Source: Achatina immaculata (taxonomy: Eukaryota; Mollusca; Gastropoda; Stylommatophora; Achatinidae). From it: a stretch of DNA of 64,000 nucleotides. The DNA is taken from positions 412,001 to 476,000 of the forward strand of contig CM019716.1 in the NCBI GenBank assembly GCA_009760885.1, given 5' to 3'. How positions within the stretch are numbered: position 1 is the stretch's first letter; each line of letters opens with the position of its first letter. A program made the position numbers and the translations under genes. Under the pieces are notes generated by a model. The model made no database searches, was not told the DNA's origin, and saw nothing but the letters and a program-made list of their open reading frames with translations. Positions 41,735 to 51,780 of the stretch are shown in pieces.

Positions 41735-42192
41735 ATATAATAAGACCAGCCATTATGTATAGATCAGAAACATGGAGTACACAAAGAAAAAATGAACAAC
41801 AATTACAGATCTTTGAGAACAAGATCCTAAGAAGAATCTTTGGACCAATAAAGAATACCAGCAGTAGAGAATGGAGAGCTAGAAAGATCACTGAACTGAA
41901 CAGTTTGTTTAAATCCCAGTGAATTATAAATCTCTTGAAACTAAACAGACTATGCTGGCTGGGGCAAGTAGAAAGAATGGAAGAGAACAAACAAACGAAA
42001 ATGATGTATGCACAAGAGATGAGGGAAACAAGACCAAGGGGTAGACCAAGACAAGATGGAAAGATAACATAGAAGAGGATATAAAAGAAATTGATGTCAA
42101 CAACTGGAGAGAGAAGATTAGGAATAGAGAGGAATGGATGTGAATATTATCTGAACAATAAGCCTTAATGGCTCGAAAAGCTGCAGAAGAAG
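41735..42192 (+). mobile_element. LINE-F copy with 12-bp target-site duplication
   Basis: A different LINE family: IMYRSETWSTQRKNEQQLQI, FENKILRRIFGP, a stop, then WLGQVERM and PRGRPRQDG. ATGAGAACTGTA flanks it at 41723-41734 and 42193-42204. The upstream 41590-41720 contains imperfect direct repeats (GATTAGATGATCATGTTA). Confidence 0.9.
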
Positions 42193-42284
42193 ATGAGAAC
42201 TGTAGATGACCGTATTTGTAAATAAAGAAAAGTAGAGAGGATCATCTATTTCTCAAGATCTATAGTCAGATCTATACCATCTAA

Positions 42285-42799
42285 AATTGTCAACATCATT
42301 AGAGATCTGTACAGCGGATTTGTTTGTGCAGTCAAGACAGAAGAAGGAATGAGCAAATGGTTTCAGATTGAAACATGCGTGAAACAAGGATGTATATTAT
42401 CTCCATTGCTTTTTGGAATTGCCGTATACTTTATAGTGAAAAGATGCTGTACATGTAAAACTGGCATTGATTGGGTACATGGGACCCAAATAGAAGATCT
42501 TGATTTTGCTGTTGACATAACTCTTATCAGTGACAATGTGAAATAGATACAGGAAAAAACAGATTCCCTGTCTTCCTTGGCTAGCAAAATAGGTCTTGAA
42601 ATTAACAAAGACAAAACAAAAATAACGAAACTTCTTATTAATCAAGAAATAAAAATATACGTAAAAAGAACAGTTGTTGATGAAGTGAACCAATTTGCAT
42701 ACCTTGGCAGCTACATAGACCAGGAAGAAAGTTAGAATTCGAATTGCAAAAACAGCATTGTCTTAAAAAAATCTTGAGAACATATGGAATTCAAATGCT
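42285..42799 (+). mobile_element. LINE-D internal fragment (RT core)
   Basis: Frame 42349-42546 has ETCVKQGCILSPLLFGIAV and IEDLDFAVDITLIS. The usual F-A-D-D is F-A-V-D, so the catalytic first Asp is lost. Homology goes on to TCTTGAGAACATATGGAATT, where it stops abruptly in LINE-C sequence. Internal stop at 42544-42546. Confidence 0.88.
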
Positions 42800-42905
42800 G
42801 TCCTGGCCTTGGTTATTCTAGCTTTAACATCCTTTCCCGTTCCCCCATATTTATCCAGTATGCAGCCTAAATATGTGAAATACGTATTACTTCCTCAAGT
42901 GGCAC
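42800..42905 (-). mobile_element. LINE-C fragment joined to LINE-D
   Basis: The reverse of this stretch (GTGCCACTTGAGGAAGTAAT, TTTCACATATTTAGG, AAAGGATGTTAAAGCTAG) matches LINE-C at 11590-11700. It abuts LINE-D with no visible spacer and opposite orientation. Confidence 0.85.
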
Positions 42906-43237
42906 TCATATAGAGTTCTTTGCCAGAGTGTATTTGGTCGGTCTCTTTTTAGTGTCCGTCACGTGGTCTTGTTTTAGCAGCAGTATTGATGTATATCTTA
43001 GAACACACAGCTAGCAAATTCCCAGCGTCTTTTCCCCATTATTATGTGTCTGTTTTGAGAAAGTAGGTTTGTAATACTTCTAAAATGTGGTCACAAATTA
43101 TTCAAAATCTTATCGCAGGTTGTGTGGAATGAGAATTTGGCGTTACCTTTTCAAATGTTCTTCAACATTCTGCTCCATATATAAATATAGATGGCACACA
43201 GCTTTGGTGTAACGTATTCTGATTATAAACAGAAGGA

Positions 43238-43320
43238 AATGAATGAATGATCTTTATTTTCAAAGAGTGAAGAATTCGTCACAAGGCCCTTCTTACATTC
43301 TGCCCTTCTTCGGGCAACGT
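43238..43320 (-). repeat. Dispersed repeat R1, diverged copy
   Basis: GAATGAATGATCTTTATTTTC, minus one base at an end, GTGAAGAATTCGTCACAAGG and TTCTGCCCTTC match R1 at 18700-18790. Read on the minus strand it ends AATAAAGATCATTCATTC. Confidence 0.7.
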
Positions 43321-44018
43321 AAGAAAATCTGATAGAAGATTAAACAGTGGCAAGTCATGTGTGCGTAAGAGGTGTATACATTCTTCGCACTGCTACGTCG
43401 CTTTGCGCCCTACGTTCAGTACATCCGTCTTCAGCAAGCTTTTCTTTCGATCTTTGATGGTTCCCGGCCATCCTTCAACGCAGCAGGATTTGAGTTGTGC
43501 TTTGACCCTAACCTTTAAACCTGTCTGCCTTTGGGTGACCCTGCCACTTTAACTCTTTGGGTCATGGGGACACACAAAGCTCTCTCACCACGGCAGGGTG
43601 ACGAGAGAGCGTTGTTGACAGCTACACGACATACTCTGGCGAACGACCTGAAGAGACCCCAGCAACCTACAGGAGAAACTAAATGGCGATGCTAATAACC
43701 TGATACGAACTGGTGAATCTGTGAGAGAGATTGGAACAGTGGCATAAAAATATTATTTAGAAACAGTTGGAAATATTCCAGCCATCAGTGAAAAATGAGC
43801 ATTTGTTTCTTCAAGGTTGTTAATTGTAAGCCAGTTAGTTAGTTTTTTTTTTCCTCTGCGTTCATGACCGTAAGTTCCGTGTTATTCGTATATCTACTAA
43901 CTGTTTTTAGAGCGTTACTTTGTCTGTGTGTACAGTATTTATGAGCGTGTGTGTGTGTGCGCGCGCGCTGGTAATGCAGTATCTTTTGCTTAACCTCAAA
44001 TACTCAAGCATGAGGATG
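43321..44018. other. Unrecognised stretch, locally GC-richer
   Basis: 43480-43700 is GC-richer (GGTGACCCTGCCACTTTAAC, CACCACGGCAGGGTGACGAG) and looks repeat-like, but I cannot assign it. A short TG/GC alternating run lies at 43948-43970. Confidence 0.35.
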
Positions 44019-44262
44019 AATCTTGTAAGAAAATAATGAGATGTTCATAGCATCTTTAAGAAAGTAATGAGATGTACTTAGCATCTTGTACGAAAGTAAT
44101 GAGATGTACATAGAATCTTTTAAGAAAGTAATGAGGTGTGAACATAGAATCTGATGTGCATGGAATCTTGTAAGAAAGAAATGAAATGTGCATAGAATCT
44201 TGTAAAAAAAAGTGAGATGTGCATAGAATAATGTAAGAAAGTAATGAGATGTGGATAAAATT
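44019..44262. repeat. Imperfect tandem repeat of about 31-33 bp, 7-8 copies
   Basis: The unit is close to AATCTTGTAAGAAAGTAATG plus AGATGTGCATAG, with indels. The minus-strand ORF 44268-44056 is repeat-encoded. Confidence 0.9.
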
Positions 44263-44352
44263 ATACAATAACGAGTTACGGCGATAGAAATGTTGAGGAA
44301 GAGGAAAGCTATTCTTTGTTAGCAGTTAGTGTTATACTTCTCTAGCCTGTGC

Positions 44353-44390
<38 letters not shown>

Positions 44391-44784
44391 CATGATGTGG
44401 AAGTGTTGAGCCTTAAAGAAAATGATATCCTGAGCACAGTTTCCCCAATGATGACACATAGGAAAGCAGTGCCATCTGATGAGATAAAATACCCCAGGTC
44501 ATACATTCATCTTATCAAGCTTGCCAATTATTTATCATTTTGAATAGAATTGTTTTACAATGACTTTGACATTTTGAAAATGAAACACACGCACGCACAC
44601 GAGCAGTCTGGTTACGAATCAGCATTGTCAGTTAGCATTTAGTGGCAGCTTGGAATTGTGGGAAGTATTTGTTATGAATATAAATGAATCTTTAATTTCT
44701 GTCTCAGAAAGAACTCCTATTCTTTTCAGTATTCCACCTCTCACTTTCATTGTAGTATGTTTGATGTGTACATAACAGCATTCT

Positions 44785-45230
44785 TCACTTGATATATTCA
44801 TATAGTATGAAAACTGTGTGAACTAGTCGGAGAATCGGAAGCAAGTTTGGGATGACTTGAAGAAAGATACCTTTAAAAAATTTTAAGAATACCCTGAGAA
44901 GAACACGTGAGAAACAAGAAAATAACCAAAATGAACAGGCATTGAGAACATTACTAAAGAGGTCAGAAGATGAAGATGGAAATGACTGGGCCACATATTA
45001 CGAAAGGAAAAAAAAAACAAGGCACCCCATATATCACCTTGACTTGGACACCTCAATGAAAAAGAAATAGGACAGGCCATTGGGGACATGGAGGCGCACG
45101 ATGCAGGAAGAACTAAAGAAAGCAGGAACGACATGGTTTGAAATATCCCGACTTGTTCAGGACAGATTGGCTGGAGAACTTTCATTGATGTCTTATGCTC
45201 CACTGGGACTACAGAGGACATTATGATGAT
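44785..45230 (+). mobile_element. LINE remnant, C-terminal region
   Basis: Degraded plus-strand frames read WLGHILRKEKK-like, TLTWTPQ and a basic stretch, ending at LMLHWDYRGHYDD with an ATGATGATG tail. It resembles the LINE-C end ([10 protein letters not shown]). Several stops. Confidence 0.65.
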
Positions 45231-45734
45231 GTACATATCATTTCCTAATGATGTAAATAGAATTAATTTTACCCTGTGATCAAGGTTTGTGACGTGTAAA
45301 ATATTTATCATCAGGTTCGTCAAACGTAACGTTTCACGACCACTGAAAATAGTGAACAAGTTTTTAAGTTATTACATTTTTTGGAGGGGGTTGGGTGGAG
45401 AGAGTGAGAGAGTGCCATACAATGTAGCATGTGAATGGCCTTTCCGTTTCCAATGGAGTCTTATTCCGCGTGAATGCCACGTCAGTAAAATCTCATTGAA
45501 TCACTTGACAAAAAAAAAAAAAAACCCCAGATCGTTGTAACTTTTTGCAGTTGAAACATTCCGTGTCACTTTATTAACTGTAATATTTTTTATAACCTCC
45601 GCTGCAGAATAAGCTGACACATTTTTTACCCAGGAGAGTATTTTAAAAAAAAGACAAATAAAGGCGTGGCATATAAGATGATTAGGGTTAGGTACATGTA
45701 GCAGTCCGAGGTTTGTATTTAAGTGACGCTTATT

Positions 45735-45845
45735 AGAGGTTGATTATCCAGGCGGGATACTGACCACATCACACTTTCATGTACCAAAGGTCTTGGAAAT
45801 ACGGGCCTAACACTGTATTCCTAAAATCATTTAATGGCAAGGTAT
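45735..45845 (+). mobile_element. SINE body fragment
   Basis: GGGATACTGACCACATCACAC, less one base, and ACGGGCCTAACACTGTATTC match the second half of the SINE at 8938. Confidence 0.6.
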
Positions 45846-46019
45846 CGGGCATTCTTCATTTTTGTAGGAGGTTGAGACAGAAAGTAAAAGTGTACAAATA
45901 TGACTGAAAACTAATCTCTTTTCAGCATATTCCCAACACGTTCTCTACCCTTCTCCCTCTCCCTCTCCCCCCCCCCTCTCTCTCTCTAGGTCCCTGTTGA
46001 CAGGCGTAGGATATCATAT

Positions 46020-46784
46020 CCTTTCATATCCCTCGATCACTTGTGCATCTCAACAGGCTTGTCACTGAGCATTTCCCGAGCCAGGATGCCAAACCTCTCT
46101 CTGTCTACCTCTTTTCTCTCTCTTTCTCTTCTACCTTCTCTGTTACCATTAGGTGTTCCAGTCCACCTCTCCCACAAACATACGCAACAGTCGTTTTCCG
46201 ATCTTCGTCATAATTTTCCTTATTTTTTATGTCTCTTTCAGAACTTCCGCATTCGATTTTATCGTTGGCCATTGTACCTTCAGCATTCTTCTTAAGAACC
46301 GCATTTCAGATGATTCCAGTCTTTTTTGTTTCTATTTACTGACCATCCAAGATTCGCATCCATAGAACAGGACTGGTTCAACGAAACACTATAGCCATAT
46401 CTTCCTAACTCATAGATGGTGACTTATTGCAAAGTATGGATATCGACTTTTAAAGGAAGGTCTTGGCTTATCCAATTCTGCTTTTTTACTTCGGTGATAT
46501 ATCTTCTGCCTGATGTTAGCAAGGTGCCTAAGTACTTAGAACTATCAACTTGGCTTAATTTTGTGTCTTTTGCTGATATAGTGCACCTTGCGGGAGGGTC
46601 CTTTTCTTTGTTTAGATGACTATCACAGTTGTCTTTATGTTAAGAGTGGGTCCCTTTTTCTCATTTTCCTTGGTGACTTATTAAATAGCGATTGAAGCTC
46701 TCTTTCGCTCTTGGCTATCAACATGTTCCGTCTGCGTATCTGAAGTTGTTAACATTGACTTCGCTAATGTCTGAAATCCTTGGC
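46020..46784 (-). mobile_element. LINE-G: decayed LINE related to LINE-B
   Basis: The minus strand encodes, with many breaks, a YADGTCCLIAKS box near 46740, PVLFYGCESWMVSK near 46370 and MRFLRRMLKVQWP near 46290. The plus-strand ORFs at 46041-46365 are shadows of this. Much older than LINE-A by its damage. Confidence 0.78.
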
Positions 46785-47595
46785 AGGGAAAAAAAAAAGA
46801 CTTGACTGACCCTGTAGCCAACTGTACACGACTTCTTTAATCGCTTCGTCCATCCTGTACTTCTTGTCACCTAGCGCCTCACTGAGGGGTCAAAACACAT
46901 TATAATGACACGGTGAAAGGTCGGATGAATATGCAGAATATGGACGACACTCCAGATGCAGATTCAAAGTTTAATTTGTTGAGCTGTTGCATGAATTTTG
47001 TACGGCCGCGCGTTATCATGGAGTAGCAACACACCAAAACTGAGCAACTGCGGCGTTTTGGCCTGATTGCAGGTTTCATGTGGCTATCAAGCACACCACA
47101 GTATTCTCTGCTGTTGACAGTGGTTCTTCTGGACATGTAATGTTTCAGTATTGGGCCTTTATAATCCAAGAAGAGCATTTTCCAACTGACAAATTTATAC
47201 GGAACTCTTTGGTTTCGGTGAGGAAGAATGTCGTCACTCTTTGCTGGCTCGCTTTGCCTCTGGCTTGAAGTAATGTACCTAGCATTCGTAGCCAGTGGCT
47301 ATAGAAAACTATCTCCTTCTGCTTCAGAACGTCGTAAAAGAGTTTCAACAAACATCATCACGACGTTCTTTCAGATGAGGGGTGAGTTGTTTTGATACCC
47401 AGCTGGTGGAGATTTTTCAGTACTTCAGGACTTCACGAATGAAACGAGCCATGCCTAATCTTCAAGTCTGTAGCCACCTTATCGATTGTTACCAGTTGAT
47501 TTTCCTGTATCATTCGTTCTATTTCAGCATTAGCGTCAGGCCTATGCGCAGTGTGAGGCTGGTCGGAACTAGCTGCATCCAGCAAATTTGACACA
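46785..47595 (-). mobile_element. mariner-type transposase relic
   Basis: Minus-strand pieces in order: IQENQLVTIDKVATDLK (helix-turn-helix region), a KPKKF-like stretch near 47230, LFLDYKGPILKHYMSR (47170), LLHDNARPY with the second catalytic Asp (about 47020), YSSDLSP with the third Asp (about 46910), and EALG...EAIKEVVYSWL (about 46830). At least four frameshifts or deletions separate them. Inverted ends were not found. Confidence 0.85.
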
Positions 47596-47739
47596 CAACT
47601 TTTAAACTACCTGTGCTTTTGATATACCTGCTGAAGCGACGCACGTGTGTCCTTTTAACGCCTTTTCACTATGCGATGAATATCTGCAAGTTTCTTACCT
47701 TCATCACCCAAGAAACGAATACATGCACACTGTTTTTCT

Positions 47740-48200
47740 CTCGCCCATGCTTCCAGGGGAGCTATTGGAGTGACTGTATCAATAGCTTACGTCGTAGAGA
47801 CCAATGCACAATTTTCAGGTTGAGAACAGGACACATTACCATCAATAAGCACTTACACAGAGTGACAGCTAACAACACACCATACTGCATGCACTACAAC
47901 AAACAAGAAGAAACTGTTAAACACCATCTGCTGGACTGTAGTGCATTGAAGGACCTTCGGAAGAACCTCCTTCTTCTTCTGCGTTCTAGGTTGTTGGTCA
48001 CTTCAGATCCTGATCCCTGTCGACATGGCAAAGCCCGCAGTCCTCTCCAGATCCTGATAGGAGCCCCAAAGCTTTTGGCCCAAGCTTGTGTCCTCTGGCC
48101 ATGTCTCAAGCCTCATGTCTGCATGGTTTTGGGCACTCTTGTAGGATATGTTCTGGAGTCTGGGCTCCACTGCCACATGGACATAGGAAGAACCTGATAC
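47740..48200 (+). mobile_element. LINE remnant, region after RNase H
   Basis: Frame 47613-48197 contains DQCTIFRLRTGHITINKHLH and YCMHYNKQEETVKHHLLDCS, the RxRTGHxxxNxHL...C...ETxxHxLxxC tail found after RNase H in LINEs. It shares layout with the remnant at 17100. The start Met of the ORF is upstream of any similarity. Confidence 0.75.
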
Positions 48201-48569
48201 CACCAAATTCCTCAATCACCGACATTCTATATGGAGATGTAAAACAGCTGAAGAGGACCTGTACGTTTCATTATCTGGCACAAGGGAAAAGGAGTGAAAA
48301 CTCGTAAAGCCGGGGATCGGAAAAGTCAAAGTCAAAAGCCAGGGGAGCGTCCACTTTTGACTGGTCCACTGACGTCATGTATTTAGAATGGCATACTTTC
48401 CTCCGCTTACATACATGCAGAGAGAAACCTATCTCTACTACAGCTGTCTTAGTCCATTTAGATTTTTTTAAAAGCAGAATTAAGGCTACTTTTTGACTCG
48501 CCTTCATTTATGATATATGTTGGGGAAATAGCTTCCGGGTAAATGGAAGGAATAGCAAGAAATGGCTGG

Positions 48570-48700
48570 TTTTTCCCTCTGGGGTTGAGGAAGGAAAAAC
48601 TGATAGACGTGATACTGACCACATCATCCTCAGTGTATTGATAGGCCAAGTAAATATAGAGACTTTTAACACTACATCCTTGTAAATATATCAGTAGCGT
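48570..48700 (+). mobile_element. SINE body fragment
   Basis: GTGATACTGACCACATCATC and GTGTATTGATAGGCCAAGTA match the SINE body. The tRNA head is missing. Confidence 0.65.
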
Positions 48701-49154
48701 GGACAAAGTAACTTGGCGTATTCTGTCCAGAATAGCTGACATTCTTCTCAATTGTTGATAGATGAACACATGTAGTAGTGGTATGACTACATGGAAGAAC
48801 GAATATTCTGCAGTCAGTGTCCATTAAGCTGAATTGGTTTCCATGTTCTGCCAGAATAAGTTTTGATGAGAAATTTTGGTAAAAAGAAACTGGAAAGAAG
48901 TTACTCTGTAATTTACAATGCAGGTTGGGTTAGGAATGTGTTACTTTTCATTTTATTTAGACTGCCTAAATATCGCCCTGAACGTTGATTTGCATAGATG
49001 TGCAAGATCTACCAACCCTTTCGGTGTTGTTTGGAGTGAAAGAACTAATCCTAAGGGCCCGGAAGAGCAGAGGCCCCGACGTCAACCTCAACCCCCCCCC
49101 CCAAAAAAAAATACAGATTATTGTTTTATGAATAATATATCAAGAGATGAACTG
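48701..49154. other. Stretch with nothing recognised
   Basis: Includes a C10/A9 run near 49095. No exon or repeat family identified. Confidence 0.35.
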
Positions 49155-50290
49155 AAGAAGTCGGAGGGGACAGTTGTCCTAACTAATTTTAGCCCAAGGG
49201 TCTTAATCCGCAACTGAATAGATCGGAGGGGACAGTTGTCCTAACTAATTTTAGCCCAGGGATCTTAATCCGCAACTGAATAGATCAGAGGGGACAGTTG
49301 TCCTAACTAATTTTAGCGCAGGGGTCTTAATCCGCAACTGAATAGATCGGAGGGGACAGTTGTCCTAACTAATTTTAGCGCAGGGGTCTGAATCCACAAT
49401 GAATAGATCGGAGGGGACAGTTGTCCTAACTAATTTTAGCCCAAGGGTCTTAATCCGCAACTGAATAGATCGGAGGGGACAGTTGTCCTAACTAATTTTA
49501 GCCCAGGGGTCTTAATCCACAACTGAATAGATCATAGGAGACAGTTGTCCTAACTAATTTTAGCCCAGGGGTCTTAATCCACAACTGAATAGATAGGAGG
49601 GGACAGTTGTCCTAACTAATTTTAGCCCAGGGGTCTGAATCCGCAACCGAATAGATCAGAAGGGACAGTTGTCCTAACTAATTTTAGCCCAAGGGTCTTA
49701 ATCCGCAACTCAATAGATCGGAGGGGACAGTTGTCCTAACTAATTTTAGCCCAGGGGTCTGAATCCGCAACTCAATAGGTCGAAGGGGACAGTTGTCCTA
49801 ACTAATTTTAGCGCAGGGGTCTTAATCCACAACTGAATAGATCGGAGGGGACAGTTGTCCTAACTAATTTTAGCCCAGGGGTCTTAATCCACAACTGAAT
49901 AGATCGGAGGGGACAGTTGTCCTAACTAATTTTAGCCCAGGGGTCTGAATCCGCAACTCAATAGGTCGAAGGGGACAGTTGTCCTAACTAATTTTAGCCC
50001 AGGGGTCTTAATCCACAACTGAATAGATAGGAGGGGACAGTAGTCCTAACTAATTTTAGCGCAGGGGTCTTAATCCACAACTGAATAGATCGGAGGGGAC
50101 AGTTGTCCTAACTAATTTTAGCCCAGGGGTCTTAATCCACAACTGAATAGATCGGAGGGAACAGTTGTCCTAACTAATTTTAGCCCAGAGGTCTGAATCC
50201 GCAACTGAATAGATCAGAGGGGACAGTTGTCCTAACTAATTTTAGCCCAGGGGTCTGAATCCGCAACTCAATAGGTCGAAGGGGACAGTG
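49155..50290. repeat. 62-bp satellite array, about 18 copies
   Basis: The unit reads AACTGAATAGATCGGAGGGG, ACAGTTGTCCTAACTAATTT, TAGCCCAGGGGTCTTAATCCGC. Copies differ by a few bases, with variant types (CTCAATAGGTCGAAG, GCGCAGG) spaced through the array. Each unit has a GGACA-GT-TGTCC inverted motif. Confidence 0.96.
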
Positions 50291-50479
50291 GCCCTAAATA
50301 TACTATCCGCCATTAAAAGGGCATCGCTTTTTTCCCCATAAGTCATTGTAGATTTAAAATGCATAAAACCACTGATTTCACATTTCTCATCCATTTACTG
50401 ACATAGCTTACTCTATTCTTAAACATGGCACAACTCAGAAGCTGCTCATAAGCAGTTGTTTACCTGTGGTTTAAACAAA

Positions 50480-51780
50480 ATTCACACTCATTGTCATAAA
50501 GTCGCAGCCATTATTAATACCATGTATGACTGACCCCCTGAGGCGTCAAAGCAGGCTTGGCATCGGCGTCTCGTGCTGTTGCAGTGTTTGAAAAAAAACA
50601 TGTTTGAGTTATGGCAATGAGTGCTAGCTCCATATCATTCATGGTGTTGTTGTCATACTGACGGCTCCAGTTCATCCCACGCGTATTAAGTGGTTCATTT
50701 CAGGAGAGTCTACAGGCCAATCCAGCACGAGAAAAGGTTGCTGGGCTAAGAAATTGCTGTTAATATTAGCTGTGTGAGATATAGTATCATCGTGCTCGAC
50801 GATTCTCAGATCTGGATGATTTTGAAAAAAAAAAAAGGACTACAATATGTCGCAGTATCTGATTAGACGTTATAACTGAAAATGTGGAGTGGAGTGCGGT
50901 GGTCATGGGAGAATCCACCCCACACATATACGACCCTCCTCCATACCTGTCGTGCTGGATTACACACACATATCTTTCTCCAGGACGAGGCCACACGCGA
51001 TGATGTACAATCATCAGTCACGGAGACACTAAAGCGGCTGTTATCTGTGATCATCGTCGTTCTCCATTCTGCCATTAGAGGACGTCAAGCCCAACCCGTT
51101 CTGTTGGTCTAGTGACGTCTAGTCAGTGTTGTGGTGCCTGTTTTTGTAAGCCAGCAGCGTGAAGTCTCCGTCGCACAGTGTTTCCAACAAGTCCTCAAGT
51201 GCTGTCCGAGTTGCTGTTTGGAAACGGTTGCGAAGATGTAGCATTTGGCGATTTTGACCCCGTGTTGTTACACAACAAAACAGCTAAGAAACACACAAAT
51301 GCCTTTGAATGTAAATGTTACAGAAGAGTTCTTCAAATATCATGGACACACAAAAAAACAGATATATTCATACTACAAGAACTTAATATTGAAGAAGGCT
51401 GGTTAGTAAAGATTATTAAACAAAGAAAACTTAAATATTTTGGATACATTAAACGTCATGTTAATCTAGGGAAGACCAAGGCGAAGAAGAATGCAAGACA
51501 TCGTTGATGATCTGCAAACGGATACATCAGCAGCAGGCCATCTTGCTTACAACCGAGAGGCTTACAGGAGTGCTGTTAGTGAGGCAAAGTTCCGCAAGGG
51601 GCAAGCAAACGAATGAATGTTGTTACACGAGGTTGACCAGGCCTGCCACGGCCATTCGTGGTACCCATTGCCTGAAATGGCTGATTCAGCCTCACTATAA
51701 TCGCGTGGCAGCATCTGTGGTCGTCATTTCACTGTTGAGCATATCAAAAGCCTGACATCGCTCTTGTGACAACAATCTGG
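50480..51780 (-). mobile_element. Tc1-like transposase relic, split by LINE-H
   Basis: Minus-strand pieces in order: MLPRDYSEAESAI-type N-terminus (about 51740), NGRGRPGQPRVTT (about 51640; the GRPR motif between the two helix-turn-helix parts), LRNRFQTATRTA (about 51220), VRRRLHAAGL (about 51160), ITDNSRFSV (about 51040, TDESRF equivalent with first catalytic Asp), RYGGGS and VWGGFSHDHRT (about 50900), and a FLAQQ...VLDWPVDSPEMNHL stretch (about 50720). Here the third acidic position region is altered. Many stops. It is dead. Confidence 0.88.
51274..51617 (+). mobile_element. LINE-H copy nested in the Tc1 relic, 11-bp target-site duplication
   Basis: The frame is open from 51178 through KCYRRVLQISWTHKKTD, RKLKYFGYIKRH and, after a 1-base shift near 51480, RRMQDIVDDLQTDTSAAGHL and FRKGQANE to a stop at 51617. 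TGTTGTTACAC flanks it exactly at 51263-51273 and 51618-51628. Removing one copy restores the Tc1 order RVTT...RGQNRQMLHLRNRF. Confidence 0.93.

Noticed and set aside
44883..45359. 158-codon minus-strand ORF
   Set aside because: Runs antisense to a LINE C-terminal remnant ending in an ATG-repeat; no similarity of its own.
47613..48197. 194-codon ORF as a host gene
   Set aside because: Its only recognisable part is the LINE region that follows RNase H; the rest is chance extension.
49155..50290. CRISPR-like array
   Set aside because: The whole 62-bp unit is repeated, with no variable spacers.
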